Source of the DNA: Gaiellasilicea sp037720595
GTDB taxonomy: Bacteria; Actinomycetota; Thermoleophilia; Gaiellales; Gaiellaceae
Reading direction: 5' to 3'
Assembly: GCA_037720595.1 (NCBI GenBank)
Contig: JBBJLW010000007.1
Span: 1 to 64,000, forward strand
DNA length: 64,000 nt
Part shown: piece by piece, positions 38,603 through 47,469 of the stretch
How positions within the stretch are numbered: position 1 is the stretch's first letter
How the letters are laid out: each line of letters begins with the position of its first letter
Program-made: the position numbers and the translations under genes
The notes under the pieces: model-generated
Told to the model about the DNA's origin: nothing
The model's input: the letters and a program-made list of their open reading frames with translations, nothing else
Databases searched by the model: none

Positions 38603-39973
38603 ATGAATGCACGCCTTGCGATCGAGTCGTTTGCCGCTCGTGCCGCCGCTCGCCTGTCCCGGCTTGCGGGCACGGGTGGCGGGACGACGATCCCCGGCAA
38701 GCTCCTCTGGAAGCTCGATCCGGGAGCAATCGACGCGCTCGCGGCCCGGCTGCCGCGCGGTGCCGTCGTCGTCTCGGCCACAAACGGCAAGACGACCACG
38801 ACGGCGATGGTCGCCGAGATTCTCGGGCCCGGAACGCGCCTCGCCTGGAATCGCTCCGGCGCAAACCTGCTCTCCGGAGTCGCCTCGGCACTCCTCGCCG
38901 CGGACGATCCGGAGCTCGCCCTGCTCGAAGTCGACGAGGCAGCGCTGCCCGAGGCGGCGCGGCGGGTTCGGCCCCGCGCCGTGCTGCTTGGGAACCTCTT
39001 CCGCGACCAGCTCGACCGCTACGGCGAGCTCGAGCACGTCGCGGAGAGCTGGCGGCAGACGGTGCGTTCGCTCCCGCACGCGACGACTCTCGTCGTCAAT
39101 GGCGACGATCCTCAGGTCGGCAGCCTCGCCCGCGATCGCGAGGGCGCGATCGCGTACGGGCTCGACGATCCGCGACACGCCCGAGCCACGCTTCAGCACG
39201 CCGCCGATTCCCGTTACTGCATCGTCTGCGGCCATCCGTACGAGTTCTCGGCCGCCTACGTCGGCCATCTCGGCGACTATCACTGTCCGACCTGCGGACA
39301 TTCGCGCCCGCAACTCACTGTAGTGGCTCGCAGGATCGAGCTTCGGGGACTCGAGAGCGCCGCTTTCGAGCTCGCGACGCCTGCCGGGTCAGCTCGCATC
39401 GAGCTGCGCCTGCCGGGTCTGTACAACGTCTACAACGCAGTAGGCGCAGCCGCGCTCGCGCAGGCGCTCGGCATCGGCCTCGAGCAGATCAGGGACGGGC
39501 TCGAACGCTTCGACGCCGCGTTCGGCCGCTTCGAGCGGATCGCGAGTGGCGACAAGTCGATTCTCGTCCTCCTGATCAAGAATCCGGCCGGGGCGAACGA
39601 GGTGGCGCGGACGCTTGAGGACGGCGGCGTCCCCGCGGTGCTCCTCGTGGCGCTGAACGACGCGATCGCGGACGGCAAGGACGTCTCCTGGATCTGGGAC
39701 GTCGATCTCGAGCCTCTGCTCGCGAAGACCCAGCGGGTGATCGCGTCGGGCGACCGCGCCGCCGAGCTCGGGTTGCGGTGCACGTACGGCGGACTTGACG
39801 AGGCGGCGCTCGAGCTCGAGCCCGACCTCGAGCGAGCACTCGACCGCGGGCTCGAGCTGACGCCGCCAGGCGGCGAGCTCGTGGTGCTGCCGACCTACAC
39901 GGCAATGCTCGCGCTGCAGCGGATCGTCGCGGGGCGCGGCCTGACAAGACCCTTCTGGGAGTCGAGGGCGTGA
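38603..39973 (+). CDS. murT: Lipid II isoglutaminyl synthase subunit MurT
   Basis: MurT is the Mur-ligase-like subunit that amidates the D-Glu of lipid II together with GatD. The 456 residues have the ATP loop SATNGKTTTTAM (about 58-69), RYGELEH, the MurT-specific zinc ribbon with Cys206, Cys209, Cys228 and Cys231, and the C-terminal DUF1727 domain (NPAGANEV onward). The gene overlaps gatD by GTGA, as in staphylococci and mycobacteria, and fits a meso-DAP, amidated actinobacterial wall. Confidence 0.95.
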   Translation: MNARLAIESFAARAAARLSRLAGTGGGTTIPGKLLWKLDPGAIDALAARLPRGAVVVSATNGKTTTTAMVAEILGPGTRLAWNRSGANLLSGVASALLAADDPELALLEVDEAALPEAARRVRPRAVLLGNLFRDQLDRYGELEHVAESWRQTVRSLPHATTLVVNGDDPQVGSLARDREGAIAYGLDDPRHARATLQHAADSRYCIVCGHPYEFSAAYVGHLGDYHCPTCGHSRPQLTVVARRIELRGLESAAFELATPAGSARIELRLPGLYNVYNAVGAAALAQALGIGLEQIRDGLERFDAAFGRFERIASGDKSILVLLIKNPAGANEVARTLEDGGVPAVLLVALNDAIADGKDVSWIWDVDLEPLLAKTQRVIASGDRAAELGLRCTYGGLDEAALELEPDLERALDRGLELTPPGGELVVLPTYTAMLALQRIVAGRGLTRPFWESRA

Positions 39974-40722
39974 GAATTCGGGTTGGACACTTGTATCCCG
40001 ACTATCTCAACATCTACGCCGACCGAGGCAACATCGCCGTACTCGATCGGCGCGCGTCGCTCCGAGGGCACGAGCTCGCAGTCGAGGCGATCGGTCTCGA
40101 CGACGAGGTGCGACCCGGTGCGCACGATCTGCTCTACATCGGCGGTGGCCAGGATCGTGAGCAGGCGCTCGTCGCAGGCGATCTGGCGCGAAAGGCCGGA
40201 GCTGTGAAAGCGGCGGTGACAGGCGGCGCGGCCGTTCTCGCCGTTTGCGGTGGCTACCAGCTCTTCGGCCGCGGCTATCTCGACCTGCGGGGGCTCGATC
40301 TGCCCGGTGTCGGGCTCTTCCCCCACGAGACGGTTGCGGGCGAGCGGCGGATGATCGGCGACGTCCTGCTCGAGTGCGAGCTCGAGCAGGGAGAGCGACA
40401 CACCCTGGCCGGCTTCGAGAACCACGCTGGGCGCACGCGTCTCGATCCTGGAACCGAGCCGCTCGGTCGCGTCGTCGCCGGCTTCGGGAACGACGGCGAG
40501 TCGGGCTACGAGGGCTGTCGCGTCGGACGGGCTATTGGCACCTACCTCCATGGGCCGCTGCTGCCTCGCAACCCATGGCTCGCCGACTGGCTGCTCTCCC
40601 AGGCGCTCGCGCACGCCTCGGGAGCTGATCCGGTTGCCCTCGAGCAGCTGCCCGACCGCCTCGAAGCCGAGGCGCACCGAGTCTCAGCGGGGCGCGCCCG
40701 CGACCGCGGCGGCCGCCGCTAG
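39970..40722 (+). CDS. gatD: Lipid II isoglutaminyl synthase, glutaminase subunit GatD
   Basis: GatD is a class I (CobB/CobQ-like) glutaminase that feeds ammonia to MurT. LYPDYLNIYADRGNI at the N-terminus, the nucleophile Cys93 in AVCGGYQLFG and His194 in GTYLHGPLLPRNP are all present. The 250 residues match the family. Its last 39 bases overlap the convergent decarboxylase gene. Confidence 0.95.
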   Translation: MRIRVGHLYPDYLNIYADRGNIAVLDRRASLRGHELAVEAIGLDDEVRPGAHDLLYIGGGQDREQALVAGDLARKAGAVKAAVTGGAAVLAVCGGYQLFGRGYLDLRGLDLPGVGLFPHETVAGERRMIGDVLLECELEQGERHTLAGFENHAGRTRLDPGTEPLGRVVAGFGNDGESGYEGCRVGRAIGTYLHGPLLPRNPWLADWLLSQALAHASGADPVALEQLPDRLEAEAHRVSAGRARDRGGRR

Positions 40723-42078
40723 GATCGCGGCGGCGGACCGCTCGACGTCCTCGGCGCTCGTCTGCCAGTTGGAAACGGAGATCCGCATCGCAGCGCGACC
40801 CTGCCACATCGTCCCGGAAAGCCAGCACGTGCCGTCCTCCTGCACCATTCGGACGGCGTCGCGCGTGGCCTCGTCGTCGTCGTCGAAGCGCACCAGCACC
40901 TGATTCAGGACGACCTCGTTCAGGATCTCGACGCCATCCGCCGCCCCGAGGATCGCCGCGAGCTGCTGCGCTCGTTCGCAGGAGCCTTCGACCATCGCGG
41001 CGATGCCCGACCGGCCGAGCGAGCGGATCGTCGCGTAGACCGGAAAGCCGCGTGCTCGCCGCGAAAACTCCGGGTTCCAGTCAAGCTGGTCTCGGGCAGC
41101 ATCCGGGTCGGCCTGCTCGAGGTAAGCGGCCCGGACGGACATCGCTGCCCGGTGCGCGTCGGGATGAGCGCAGAAGGCGATCCCGGAGTCGTACGGGACG
41201 TTCAGCCACTTGTGCGCGTCGGTCGCCCACGAATCTGCCCGCTCGGAGCCGGAGACAAGGTGACGGAGGCTCGGCGACGCGGCCGCCCAAAGCCCGAACG
41301 CCCCGTCGACGTGCAACCACGCACCGGTGGCCTCGACCACGTCCGCGATCTCGTCCAGCGGATCGAACGACCCGGTGTTCACGTTCCCGGCCTGGGCGCA
41401 GACGATGATCGGCCCGGTCGCCCCGGCGAGCGCGTCGCGAAGCTCGTCGGGGCGCATGCGGCCTTGCTCGTCGGCAGCGACGACCTCGATCTGGTCGGAA
41501 CCGAGGCCGAGGAAGCGGAATGCACGATCGACGGTGACGTGCCGCTCGGCCCCGACGAGAACCCGGATGCGCGGTGCGCCCTGGAGCCCGCCGCGAGCAA
41601 GTTCCCAACCCGCGCGCTCGAGCTGGTGATGTCGCGCAGCCGCGAGCGCGGTCACATGAGCCATCTGGCAGCCTGTGACGAAGCCTGCGGAGACACCTGT
41701 CGGGAGCCTCAGTAGCTCGCGCAACCACGCGAGACACACCTCTTCGACGACCGCTGCGCTCGGCCCGCCGACCACGAGCCCGGCGTTCTGATCCCAGGTA
41801 GAGGTGAGCCAGTCGGCGGCGAGCGCGGCGGGCAGCGCACCACCGATCACGAAACCGAAGTAGCGCCCGCTCCCGGTCGCGACGACGCCGGGCTCCGCTG
41901 CTGCAATCAGCTCGGCGATCACCCGCTCGGGATCGGTCGACCCGTCGGGCAGCGGTCCGCCGAGGCCGTAGCGCAGCTCGTCGATGGTCGCCGGCGCCGA
42001 TACCGGCCGCTCGGCAAGCGAGCTCAGGTACTGCGCCGCGTAGTCGGCGGTGACCCTCAGCAGCTCGTCGTGCGTCAT
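40684..42078 (-). CDS. PLP-dependent group II decarboxylase (aromatic-L-amino-acid/glutamate type)
   Basis: The 464-residue fold-type I enzyme of the DDC family has VTGCQMAHVTALAAARH, the Asp-containing HVDGAFGLWAA and the PLP Lys in TDAHKWLNVPYD. PDGSTDPERVIAELI is the conserved N-terminal block. Substrates in the family include aromatic amino acids, glutamate and diaminobutyrate; the sequence does not decide. The ATG lies 8 bases after a TAGCAT box. Its 3' end overlaps gatD on the other strand. Confidence 0.85.
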   Translation of the reverse strand: MTHDELLRVTADYAAQYLSSLAERPVSAPATIDELRYGLGGPLPDGSTDPERVIAELIAAAEPGVVATGSGRYFGFVIGGALPAALAADWLTSTWDQNAGLVVGGPSAAVVEEVCLAWLRELLRLPTGVSAGFVTGCQMAHVTALAAARHHQLERAGWELARGGLQGAPRIRVLVGAERHVTVDRAFRFLGLGSDQIEVVAADEQGRMRPDELRDALAGATGPIIVCAQAGNVNTGSFDPLDEIADVVEATGAWLHVDGAFGLWAAASPSLRHLVSGSERADSWATDAHKWLNVPYDSGIAFCAHPDAHRAAMSVRAAYLEQADPDAARDQLDWNPEFSRRARGFPVYATIRSLGRSGIAAMVEGSCERAQQLAAILGAADGVEILNEVVLNQVLVRFDDDDEATRDAVRMVQEDGTCWLSGTMWQGRAAMRISVSNWQTSAEDVERSAAAILAAAAAVAGAPR

Positions 42079-42086
42079 TGGCGTTC

Positions 42087-42092
42087 ATGCTA
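42087..42092 (-). promoter_or_regulatory. Possible -10 box TAGCAT before the decarboxylase gene
   Basis: TAGCAT lies 8 bases before the ATG at 42078 on the minus strand. The spacing is slightly off the common 6 or 9. Confidence 0.35.
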
Positions 42093-42124
42093 CCCCTGAG
42101 ACGAACGCGCCCCTACGTGCCCCC

Positions 42125-42145
42125 AGGGGCACCCCGGGTGCCCCT
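42125..42145 (-). terminator. GC-rich hairpin downstream of the nudix gene
   Basis: AGGGGCACCC pairs with its complement over a 21-base perfect inverted repeat, about 80 bases after the nudix stop. It is a likely terminator for the hflX-dut-nudix unit, without a T-tract. Confidence 0.45.
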
Positions 42146-42167
42146 ATCGAAACGCTATCGAGGATTG

Positions 42168-42185
42168 CGTCACAGCTGTGTGACG
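42168..42185. repeat. Dyad CGTCACA-GCTG-TGTGACG
   Basis: Two perfect 7-base arms around GCTG, between the nudix stop and the decarboxylase start. It could be an operator. A related TGTGTGACG lies at the cinA end near 55912. Confidence 0.4.
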
Positions 42186-42220
42186 TCTCTGGATCGGAAC
42201 TGTGTCGAGTTCGCGCTGGA

Positions 42221-42673
42221 CTACGGCCGCCAGAGCGCGCCGAGGTAGACGGCCGGGTCGCCGGGCTGCCAGCGTTGGAGGAAGCGCTGGATCGGTGGAT
42301 GAAGAACGATGGCGTCGAGCTCGTCGAGGGCGAAGAGCCGGTGGCCGCTGACGGCTTTGTCCCGCGAGACCACGTCCTCGAGCGAGCCGTCCACGTCGCC
42401 GGCGAAGATGATGTGGACGACGTGCTTCGTGCTGAGCGAGCGGGCAGGCGCGATCGAGTCGACGAGCGCGACCGGCCCTTCGACCGGCGGCGCCTCGATC
42501 CCGACTTCCTCCGCGAGCTCGCGGGCGAGCGCAACGATCAGGCTCTCGCCGGACTTGACGCCGCCGCCGGGCAGCAGCCACACGTCGCCGCCACGCTTCT
42601 CGTGGCGACAGAGCAGGATCCGCCCGTGCCAGCGGAGCATCGCCGAGACCCTGATCCGCGGCTCGAGTCGCAC
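42221..42673 (-). CDS. Nudix hydrolase
   Basis: The 150-residue protein has the Nudix box as GGGVKSGESL then IVALARELAEEVGI, matching G-x5-E-x7-R-E-U-x-E-E-x-G-U. These enzymes hydrolyse nucleoside diphosphate derivatives; the substrate is unknown. The GTG start lies 2 bases after the dut stop, so a dNTP-sanitising role is an attractive guess. The protein ends with YLGALWRP, typical of small ADP-ribose-type nudix proteins. Confidence 0.88.
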   Translation of the reverse strand: MRLEPRIRVSAMLRWHGRILLCRHEKRGGDVWLLPGGGVKSGESLIVALARELAEEVGIEAPPVEGPVALVDSIAPARSLSTKHVVHIIFAGDVDGSLEDVVSRDKAVSGHRLFALDELDAIVLHPPIQRFLQRWQPGDPAVYLGALWRP

Positions 42674-42675
42674 CG

Positions 42676-43110
42676 CTACGTCAGGGAGGATCCGAAGCCG
42701 CGGACCCCGCGCTCGCTCGCCGGCAGCTCGTCCACCTCGAGCAGCTCGAGCTCAGGCAACGCCAGGACGACGAGCTGCGCGATCCGCATCCCGGGCTCGA
42801 CCGTGAAGCGATCGCTCGCATCCGTGTTCAGGAGCACGATCCGCAGCTCGCCTCGATACCCCGCGTCGATCAATCCAGGTGAGTTGACGATCGTGATCCC
42901 GTGTTGGGAGGCAAGGCCCGAACGGGGTTGCACGAAGCCCGCGTGACCCTCGGGAATCGCGACCGCGAGCCCCGTTCCGACAGTCGCCCGCTGGCCGGGG
43001 GCGAGCTCGACACGCTCGCACGCGGCGAGGTCGAGTCCCGCGTCGCCGTCGTATGCTCGCTCGGGAATCGTCGCCTCGGGCCGCAGCCGGATGATCGGGA
43101 GGAAGTTCAA
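42676..43110 (-). CDS. dut: dUTP diphosphatase
   Basis: Dut hydrolyses dUTP to dUMP and keeps uracil out of DNA. The trimeric dUTPase motifs are in order: YDGDAGLDLAA, PRSGLA, GLIDAGYRGELRIVLLN, then RIAQLVV and RGVRGFGSS near the C-terminus. The 144 residues fit. The TTG start overlaps the hflX stop (TTGA). Confidence 0.95.
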   Translation of the reverse strand: MNFLPIIRLRPEATIPERAYDGDAGLDLAACERVELAPGQRATVGTGLAVAIPEGHAGFVQPRSGLASQHGITIVNSPGLIDAGYRGELRIVLLNTDASDRFTVEPGMRIAQLVVLALPELELLEVDELPASERGVRGFGSSLT

Positions 43111-44450
43111 AGTCCTTCGACCGCAGAATCCTCGCGTGACGCGTGGGCGGACTGAGCGACGAGATAACGGGCGAAGCGACGCACCTCGCGCTGCGGCAGC
43201 CGTGCTCGCACGAGCACACCCTCCTCCCCGTCCTTGCGCTCGTCGATCGGCGCGCCGAGCGCGTACAGCTCGGCCAGCTTGCCGCCCTCCTCGTAGGGTA
43301 GGAGCAGGCGGACGTCGACGAAACGGTCGGAGAATCGCTCGGCGATCCGCTCCCGCAGATCGTCGATTCCGGCGCTCGTCGCCGCCGAGATCTGCCGCGC
43401 GCCGGGGAAACGATTCGCGAGACGGCGACGGCCGAGCGGGTCGAGCAGGTCGATCTTGTTCAGGACGAGCTCCAGCGGCACCTGCTCGGCGCCGATCTCG
43501 GCGAGCACGGTGTCGACGGAGCCGATCATCTCCTCGAGCCTCTCGTCACCGACGGAGGCATCGACGACGTGCAGGATCAGATCTGCGACGAGCGTCTCCT
43601 CCAGGGTCGATGCGAAGCCCTCGACGAGCTGGGTCGGGAGTCGCCGGATGAACCCCACCGTGTCGGTGACGAGGTAGCGCTTGCCGTCGTGCTCGAAGCC
43701 GCGAGTGGTCGGATCGAGCGTCTCGAAGAGACGGTCGTCGACGGAGACGTCGGAGTTGGTGAGCGCGTTCAGGAGCGTCGACTTGCCGACGTTCGTGTAG
43801 CCCGCGAGGGCGACCGTGGGAATCTGCGTGCGCTCGCGTTCCTTACGCCGCAGCCCGCGCTGCTTCTCGATCTGCTCGAGCCGGCGCCGGAGCACGACGA
43901 CGCGCCGGTTCGCGAGCCGGCGGTCGGTCTCGAGTTGCGACTCGCCGGGGCCGCGCGTGCCGACCCCCGCGCCGACGGCACCGGTACCGCCACCCAGCCG
44001 CTCTAGATGCTTCCACATGCCGCGCATGCGCGGAAGGTTGTACTCGAGTTGCGCGAGCTCGACCTGGAGCTTGCCCTCGGCGCTCGTGGCATGCTGTGCG
44101 AAGATGTCGAGGATCAGCTGCGTCCGGTCGACGACGCGCGCGTCGAGCGCGTTTTCGAGCGCTCTTTGCTGCGTCGGATCGAGCTCCCCGTCGACGAGGA
44201 GCACGTCGGCCTCCGCCTGCGCGTACTCCGCCTTCAGCTCCTCGAGCTTGCCTTTGCCCACATAGGTGCGCGGATCGGGGCGCGTACGCTGCTGCACGAG
44301 CTGCGCGACGGGCTGGACGAGAGCCGTTCGGGCGAGTTCTCGAAGCTCGGCCAGCTCGTCGTCGGCGTCGGCGCCCTGCGGGAGAAGAGCCAACACGAAC
44401 CCTCGCTCGGGCTCAGCGCCCGGCTGAGGTTCTGGCTGACGCGTCGTCAC
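43107..44450 (-). CDS. hflX: GTPase HflX
   Basis: HflX is a ribosome-associated GTPase that splits stalled or hibernating ribosomes. The N-terminal HflX domain has RPDPRTYVGKGKLEELK and a coiled coil (LETDRRLANRRVVVLRRRL). The G domain follows with GYTNVGKSTLLNALT, DTVGFIRRLP and NKIDLLD. The frame is open far upstream, but the GTG at 44450 gives the usual length of about 447. It is divergent from dapE with 27 bases between starts. Confidence 0.93.
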   Translation of the reverse strand: MTTRQPEPQPGAEPERGFVLALLPQGADADDELAELRELARTALVQPVAQLVQQRTRPDPRTYVGKGKLEELKAEYAQAEADVLLVDGELDPTQQRALENALDARVVDRTQLILDIFAQHATSAEGKLQVELAQLEYNLPRMRGMWKHLERLGGGTGAVGAGVGTRGPGESQLETDRRLANRRVVVLRRRLEQIEKQRGLRRKERERTQIPTVALAGYTNVGKSTLLNALTNSDVSVDDRLFETLDPTTRGFEHDGKRYLVTDTVGFIRRLPTQLVEGFASTLEETLVADLILHVVDASVGDERLEEMIGSVDTVLAEIGAEQVPLELVLNKIDLLDPLGRRRLANRFPGARQISAATSAGIDDLRERIAERFSDRFVDVRLLLPYEEGGKLAELYALGAPIDERKDGEEGVLVRARLPQREVRRFARYLVAQSAHASREDSAVEGL

Positions 44451-44477
44451 GAGTGGGATTGTGCCACGCTTGCCGCC

Positions 44478-45569
44478 GTGCCAGGTCGCGCCGACCCAGA
44501 ACTCGCCCGACGGCTCGCCACGCGGACGCTCGAGCTCGTCGACATCGCCTCGGAGAGCCGAAACGAGGCGGAGATCGCGGCGCGGGTGCTCTCGCTCATT
44601 CCCGCCTCGTTCCTGCCCGAATATCGCTCGGCGGACGCTTTCGTCCATGCCACTGCTCGGCGTCCGGGCCGTCCACTGGTCGTGCTCGCGGGGCACTACG
44701 ACACGGTGCCGGCTCAGGGCAACATCCCCGGTCGGATCGAGGAAGGCGCCGTGATCGGGCTCGGTGCGAGCGACATGAAAGGCGGTCTCGCAGTGATGTT
44801 GGAGCTGGCGCGCGCGCTCGACGAGGCCGTGATCGAGCCCGCGCTCGACGTGGCGCTGCTTGCGTTCGGCAAGGAAGAGCTCCCCGCCGAGTTCAGCCCG
44901 CTGCCCGCGCTCTTCGAGGAGTCGACGCTGGTGCACGAGGCGGAACTCGCGGTCCTGCTCGAGCCGACCGACAACACGATCCAGGCGGGCTGCCTCGGCA
45001 ACCTGAACGCCCACCTCGTCTTCCACGGCGTCAGCGGCCACTCAGCGCGACCGTGGCTGGCCGAGAACGCGATCGAGAAGGCGCTTACGGCGCTCCGGCC
45101 GCTCGCGGCGATCGAGCCGCGGCCGGTCGAGGTCGGCGGTCTTACCTTCACCGAGGTGGTCAGCCTCACCCGGATCGAGGGCGGAATCGCGGACAACGTG
45201 ATTCCGGATCGTGTGACGGCACACGTGAACTTCCGCTACGCGCCCGATCGATCGCCCGAGAGCGCCGATGCATATCTCCGCGGACTTGTCCCGGAAGGCG
45301 CCGACTACGTCCCGGCCGGTGACTCTCCCCCGGCCCGCGTCGTCACCGACTCGCCTCTCGTCCAGCGCCTCGGCGCGGCCGGAGACCTCGCGCTCGAGCC
45401 GAAGCAGGCGTGGACGAACGTCGCCGACTTCACGGCTCGCGGGATCGACGCCGTCAACTTCGGCCCGGGCGCGCCGCGCTACGCCCACCGCCGTGACGAG
45501 CGCGTCGAGATTGCGGCGCTCGTGACCGCCTTCGAGTCGCTCTGGGCGTTCCTCGTGGGTACCGTCTAG
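44478..45569 (+). CDS. dapE: Succinyl-diaminopimelate desuccinylase-like M20 peptidase
   Basis: This M20-family zinc enzyme has LAGHYDTVPAQGN (metal His and general Asp), GASDMKGGLAVML (metal Asp), GKEELPAE (catalytic Glu pair) and the dimerisation domain with HGVSGHSARPW. DapE releases succinate from N-succinyl-L,L-DAP in meso-DAP/lysine synthesis. The assignment follows from the adjacent dapC and dapD. The GTG at 44478 gives 363 residues. Its last codons contain the -10 box of dapC. Confidence 0.9.
   Translation: MPGRADPELARRLATRTLELVDIASESRNEAEIAARVLSLIPASFLPEYRSADAFVHATARRPGRPLVVLAGHYDTVPAQGNIPGRIEEGAVIGLGASDMKGGLAVMLELARALDEAVIEPALDVALLAFGKEELPAEFSPLPALFEESTLVHEAELAVLLEPTDNTIQAGCLGNLNAHLVFHGVSGHSARPWLAENAIEKALTALRPLAAIEPRPVEVGGLTFTEVVSLTRIEGGIADNVIPDRVTAHVNFRYAPDRSPESADAYLRGLVPEGADYVPAGDSPPARVVTDSPLVQRLGAAGDLALEPKQAWTNVADFTARGIDAVNFGPGAPRYAHRRDERVEIAALVTAFESLWAFLVGTV
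45560..45565 (+). promoter_or_regulatory. -10 box TACCGT, leaderless start of dapC
   Basis: TACCGT lies in the final codons of dapE and is followed by 6 bases and GTG (45572). Confidence 0.5.
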
Positions 45570-45571
45570 CC

Positions 45572-46720
45572 GTGCCGATCTCGCCCGTGCTCGAGCGCCA
45601 GACGATCTACCCGTTCGTGCGCCTGAACGAGGCGGCGCGGCGGGTCGAGGCCCGCGGCGTCGAAGTGATCGACTTCGGCATGGGCGACCCGCGCGAGGAC
45701 ACCGATCCGTTGATCAAGCAGGCGCTCGTGGACGGGCTCCGCGATCGGATGGGCTATCCGGCTGCTCAAGGACTACCCGAGTTGCGCGCGGCGATCGCCG
45801 CCTGGGCGTCTCGCCGGTTCGAGATCGAGCTAGATCCCGACACGGAGGTGATTCCGACCCTCGGCAGCAAGGAGGCGATCTTCAGCTTCGCCCAGGTCGT
45901 CGTCGACCTCGAGGGCGGGAGGGACACGGTTGCATTCACCGAGCCCGGCTACCCGGTCTACGAGCGCGGCGCCCTCTTCGCGGGAGCGCGGCCTCTGGCC
46001 CTGTCGCTGCACGAGCGGCACGGATTTCTCCCGGATCTCGACGCGATCGACGAGGCGACCTGGAGCCGGGTCGCAGTTCTCTGGGTCAACTACCCGAACA
46101 ATCCGACGTGCGCCACGGCGCCGCTCGGCTTCTACGAGCGTCTCGCCGAGCTCGCCCGCGAACACGGCTTCGTCCTCGCGTCTGACGAGGCCTACACGGA
46201 GCTCTGGTTCGAGCGACCGCCCGTTTCGGCACTACAACTCTCCGACCGGACGAACGTCGCCGTCTTCAACACACTCTCCAAGCGAAGCTCGATGACCGGC
46301 TACCGCAGCGGCTTCGTCGCCGGCGATCCGTCGCTGATCGCCGCGTTGAAAGTATTCAGGCCGACCGTGGGCACGGCGCCGCAAGAGTTCGTCCAGCGAG
46401 CCTCGGTCGTCGCCTGGGGCGACGAGGCGCACGTCGAGCGGACGCGCGCGCTCTACGGACGCAAACGCGAGCTCTTTCTCGACCTCTGCCGCCGCAAGGG
46501 CGTCCGGGTCGCGGGCTGCGAGGCGACGATGTATCTCTGGCTCGAGGTTCCCGGCGGCGAGAGCTCCGAGGGCTTTTCGGAGCGGCTGCTGGAGCACGGG
46601 ATCCTCGTCGCGCCAGGGTCGTATCTCGGCGCCGCCGGCGAAGGCTACTTTCGCGTCGCGCTCGTGCCGTCCGAGGAAGAGTGCGCGCGAGCGATCGCGA
46701 TCCTCGAGGACGTTCTGTGA
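45572..46720 (+). CDS. dapC: Succinyldiaminopimelate aminotransferase DapC-like
   Basis: This class I PLP aminotransferase of 382 residues has GYPAAQGLPELRAAIA, WVNYPNNPT, SDEAYTELWF and the PLP Lys237 in NTLSKRSSMTGYRSGF. It follows dapE by 2 bases and overlaps dapD by GTGA, which supports the step from N-succinyl-2-amino-6-oxopimelate to N-succinyl-L,L-DAP. A general aspartate-type transaminase cannot be ruled out from sequence alone. Confidence 0.9.
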   Translation: MPISPVLERQTIYPFVRLNEAARRVEARGVEVIDFGMGDPREDTDPLIKQALVDGLRDRMGYPAAQGLPELRAAIAAWASRRFEIELDPDTEVIPTLGSKEAIFSFAQVVVDLEGGRDTVAFTEPGYPVYERGALFAGARPLALSLHERHGFLPDLDAIDEATWSRVAVLWVNYPNNPTCATAPLGFYERLAELAREHGFVLASDEAYTELWFERPPVSALQLSDRTNVAVFNTLSKRSSMTGYRSGFVAGDPSLIAALKVFRPTVGTAPQEFVQRASVVAWGDEAHVERTRALYGRKRELFLDLCRRKGVRVAGCEATMYLWLEVPGGESSEGFSERLLEHGILVAPGSYLGAAGEGYFRVALVPSEEECARAIAILEDVL

Positions 46721-47469
46721 ACCCGGAACTCGCGATCGAGATCGTCGCGGCACTCGACCGGGGCGAGCGCCGCGTGGCCGAGCAGGTCGACGGCGAATGG
46801 GTCGTCGATGTCGAGGCGAAGCTCGCGATCCTCGAGTTCTTCCGTCTGCGCAAGGTGGAGCCGATGCAGGTCGGCGGGCTACAGTTCCTGGACAAGATCC
46901 CCGTGAAGACGGATTACGCCGAGCGCGGCGTGCGGGTCGTCCCTCCCGGCGTCGCGCGCTACGGCTCGTTCCTCTCGGAGGGCGTCGTGCTGATGCCCGG
47001 TTACGTGAACATAGGCGCCTGGGTCGGGCCACGGACAATGGTCGATACGTGGGCGACCGTCGGCTCGTGCGCCCAGATCGGCGCGGACGTCCATCTCTCC
47101 GGCGGCGTCGGGATCGGCGGCGTCCTCGAGCCGCCGCAGGCCAGCCCTGTCGTGATCGAGGACGGCGCCTTCGTCGGCTCGCGGGCGATCGTGGTCGAGG
47201 GCGTACGCGTCGGTGCTGGTGCGGTGATCGCGCCGAATGTCGTCCTGTCGGCGTCAGTGCCGATCATCGACGTGACCGGGCCGGAACCGGTCGAGCGACG
47301 CGGGATCGTGCCGCCGCGCGCGGTCGTGCTCCCCGGGGTGCGACAGAAGGACTTCCCAGCGGGCACGTACGGCCTCCCCTGCGCGCTGATCGTCGGCGAG
47401 CGGAGCGAGTCGACCGATCTCAAGACGTCGCTCAACGATGTCCTGCGCGAGTTCGAGATCGCGGTCTAG
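46717..47469 (+). CDS. dapD: Tetrahydrodipicolinate N-succinyltransferase DapD
   Basis: DapD uses succinyl-CoA to open the DAP pathway's succinylase branch. The 250 residues show FFRLRKVEPMQVGGLQF, then left-handed beta-helix hexapeptide repeats (PGYVNIGAWVGPRTMVDTWA, VGSCAQIGADVHLSGGVGIG) and the C-terminal KTSLNDVLREF. The GTG start overlaps the dapC stop. It is convergent with the dapF-like gene, the stops overlapping by 4 bases. Confidence 0.95.
   Translation: MNPELAIEIVAALDRGERRVAEQVDGEWVVDVEAKLAILEFFRLRKVEPMQVGGLQFLDKIPVKTDYAERGVRVVPPGVARYGSFLSEGVVLMPGYVNIGAWVGPRTMVDTWATVGSCAQIGADVHLSGGVGIGGVLEPPQASPVVIEDGAFVGSRAIVVEGVRVGAGAVIAPNVVLSASVPIIDVTGPEPVERRGIVPPRAVVLPGVRQKDFPAGTYGLPCALIVGERSESTDLKTSLNDVLREFEIAV

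Noticed and set aside
40684..40722. The 39-base overlap of gatD and the decarboxylase as a frameshift or wrong stop.
   Set aside because: Both C-termini match their families, and convergent overlaps are common in this compact genome.
43107..45041. Long N-terminal extension of HflX upstream of 44450.
   Set aside because: It runs antisense through dapE and has no family similarity. The GTG at 44450 gives the normal HflX length.
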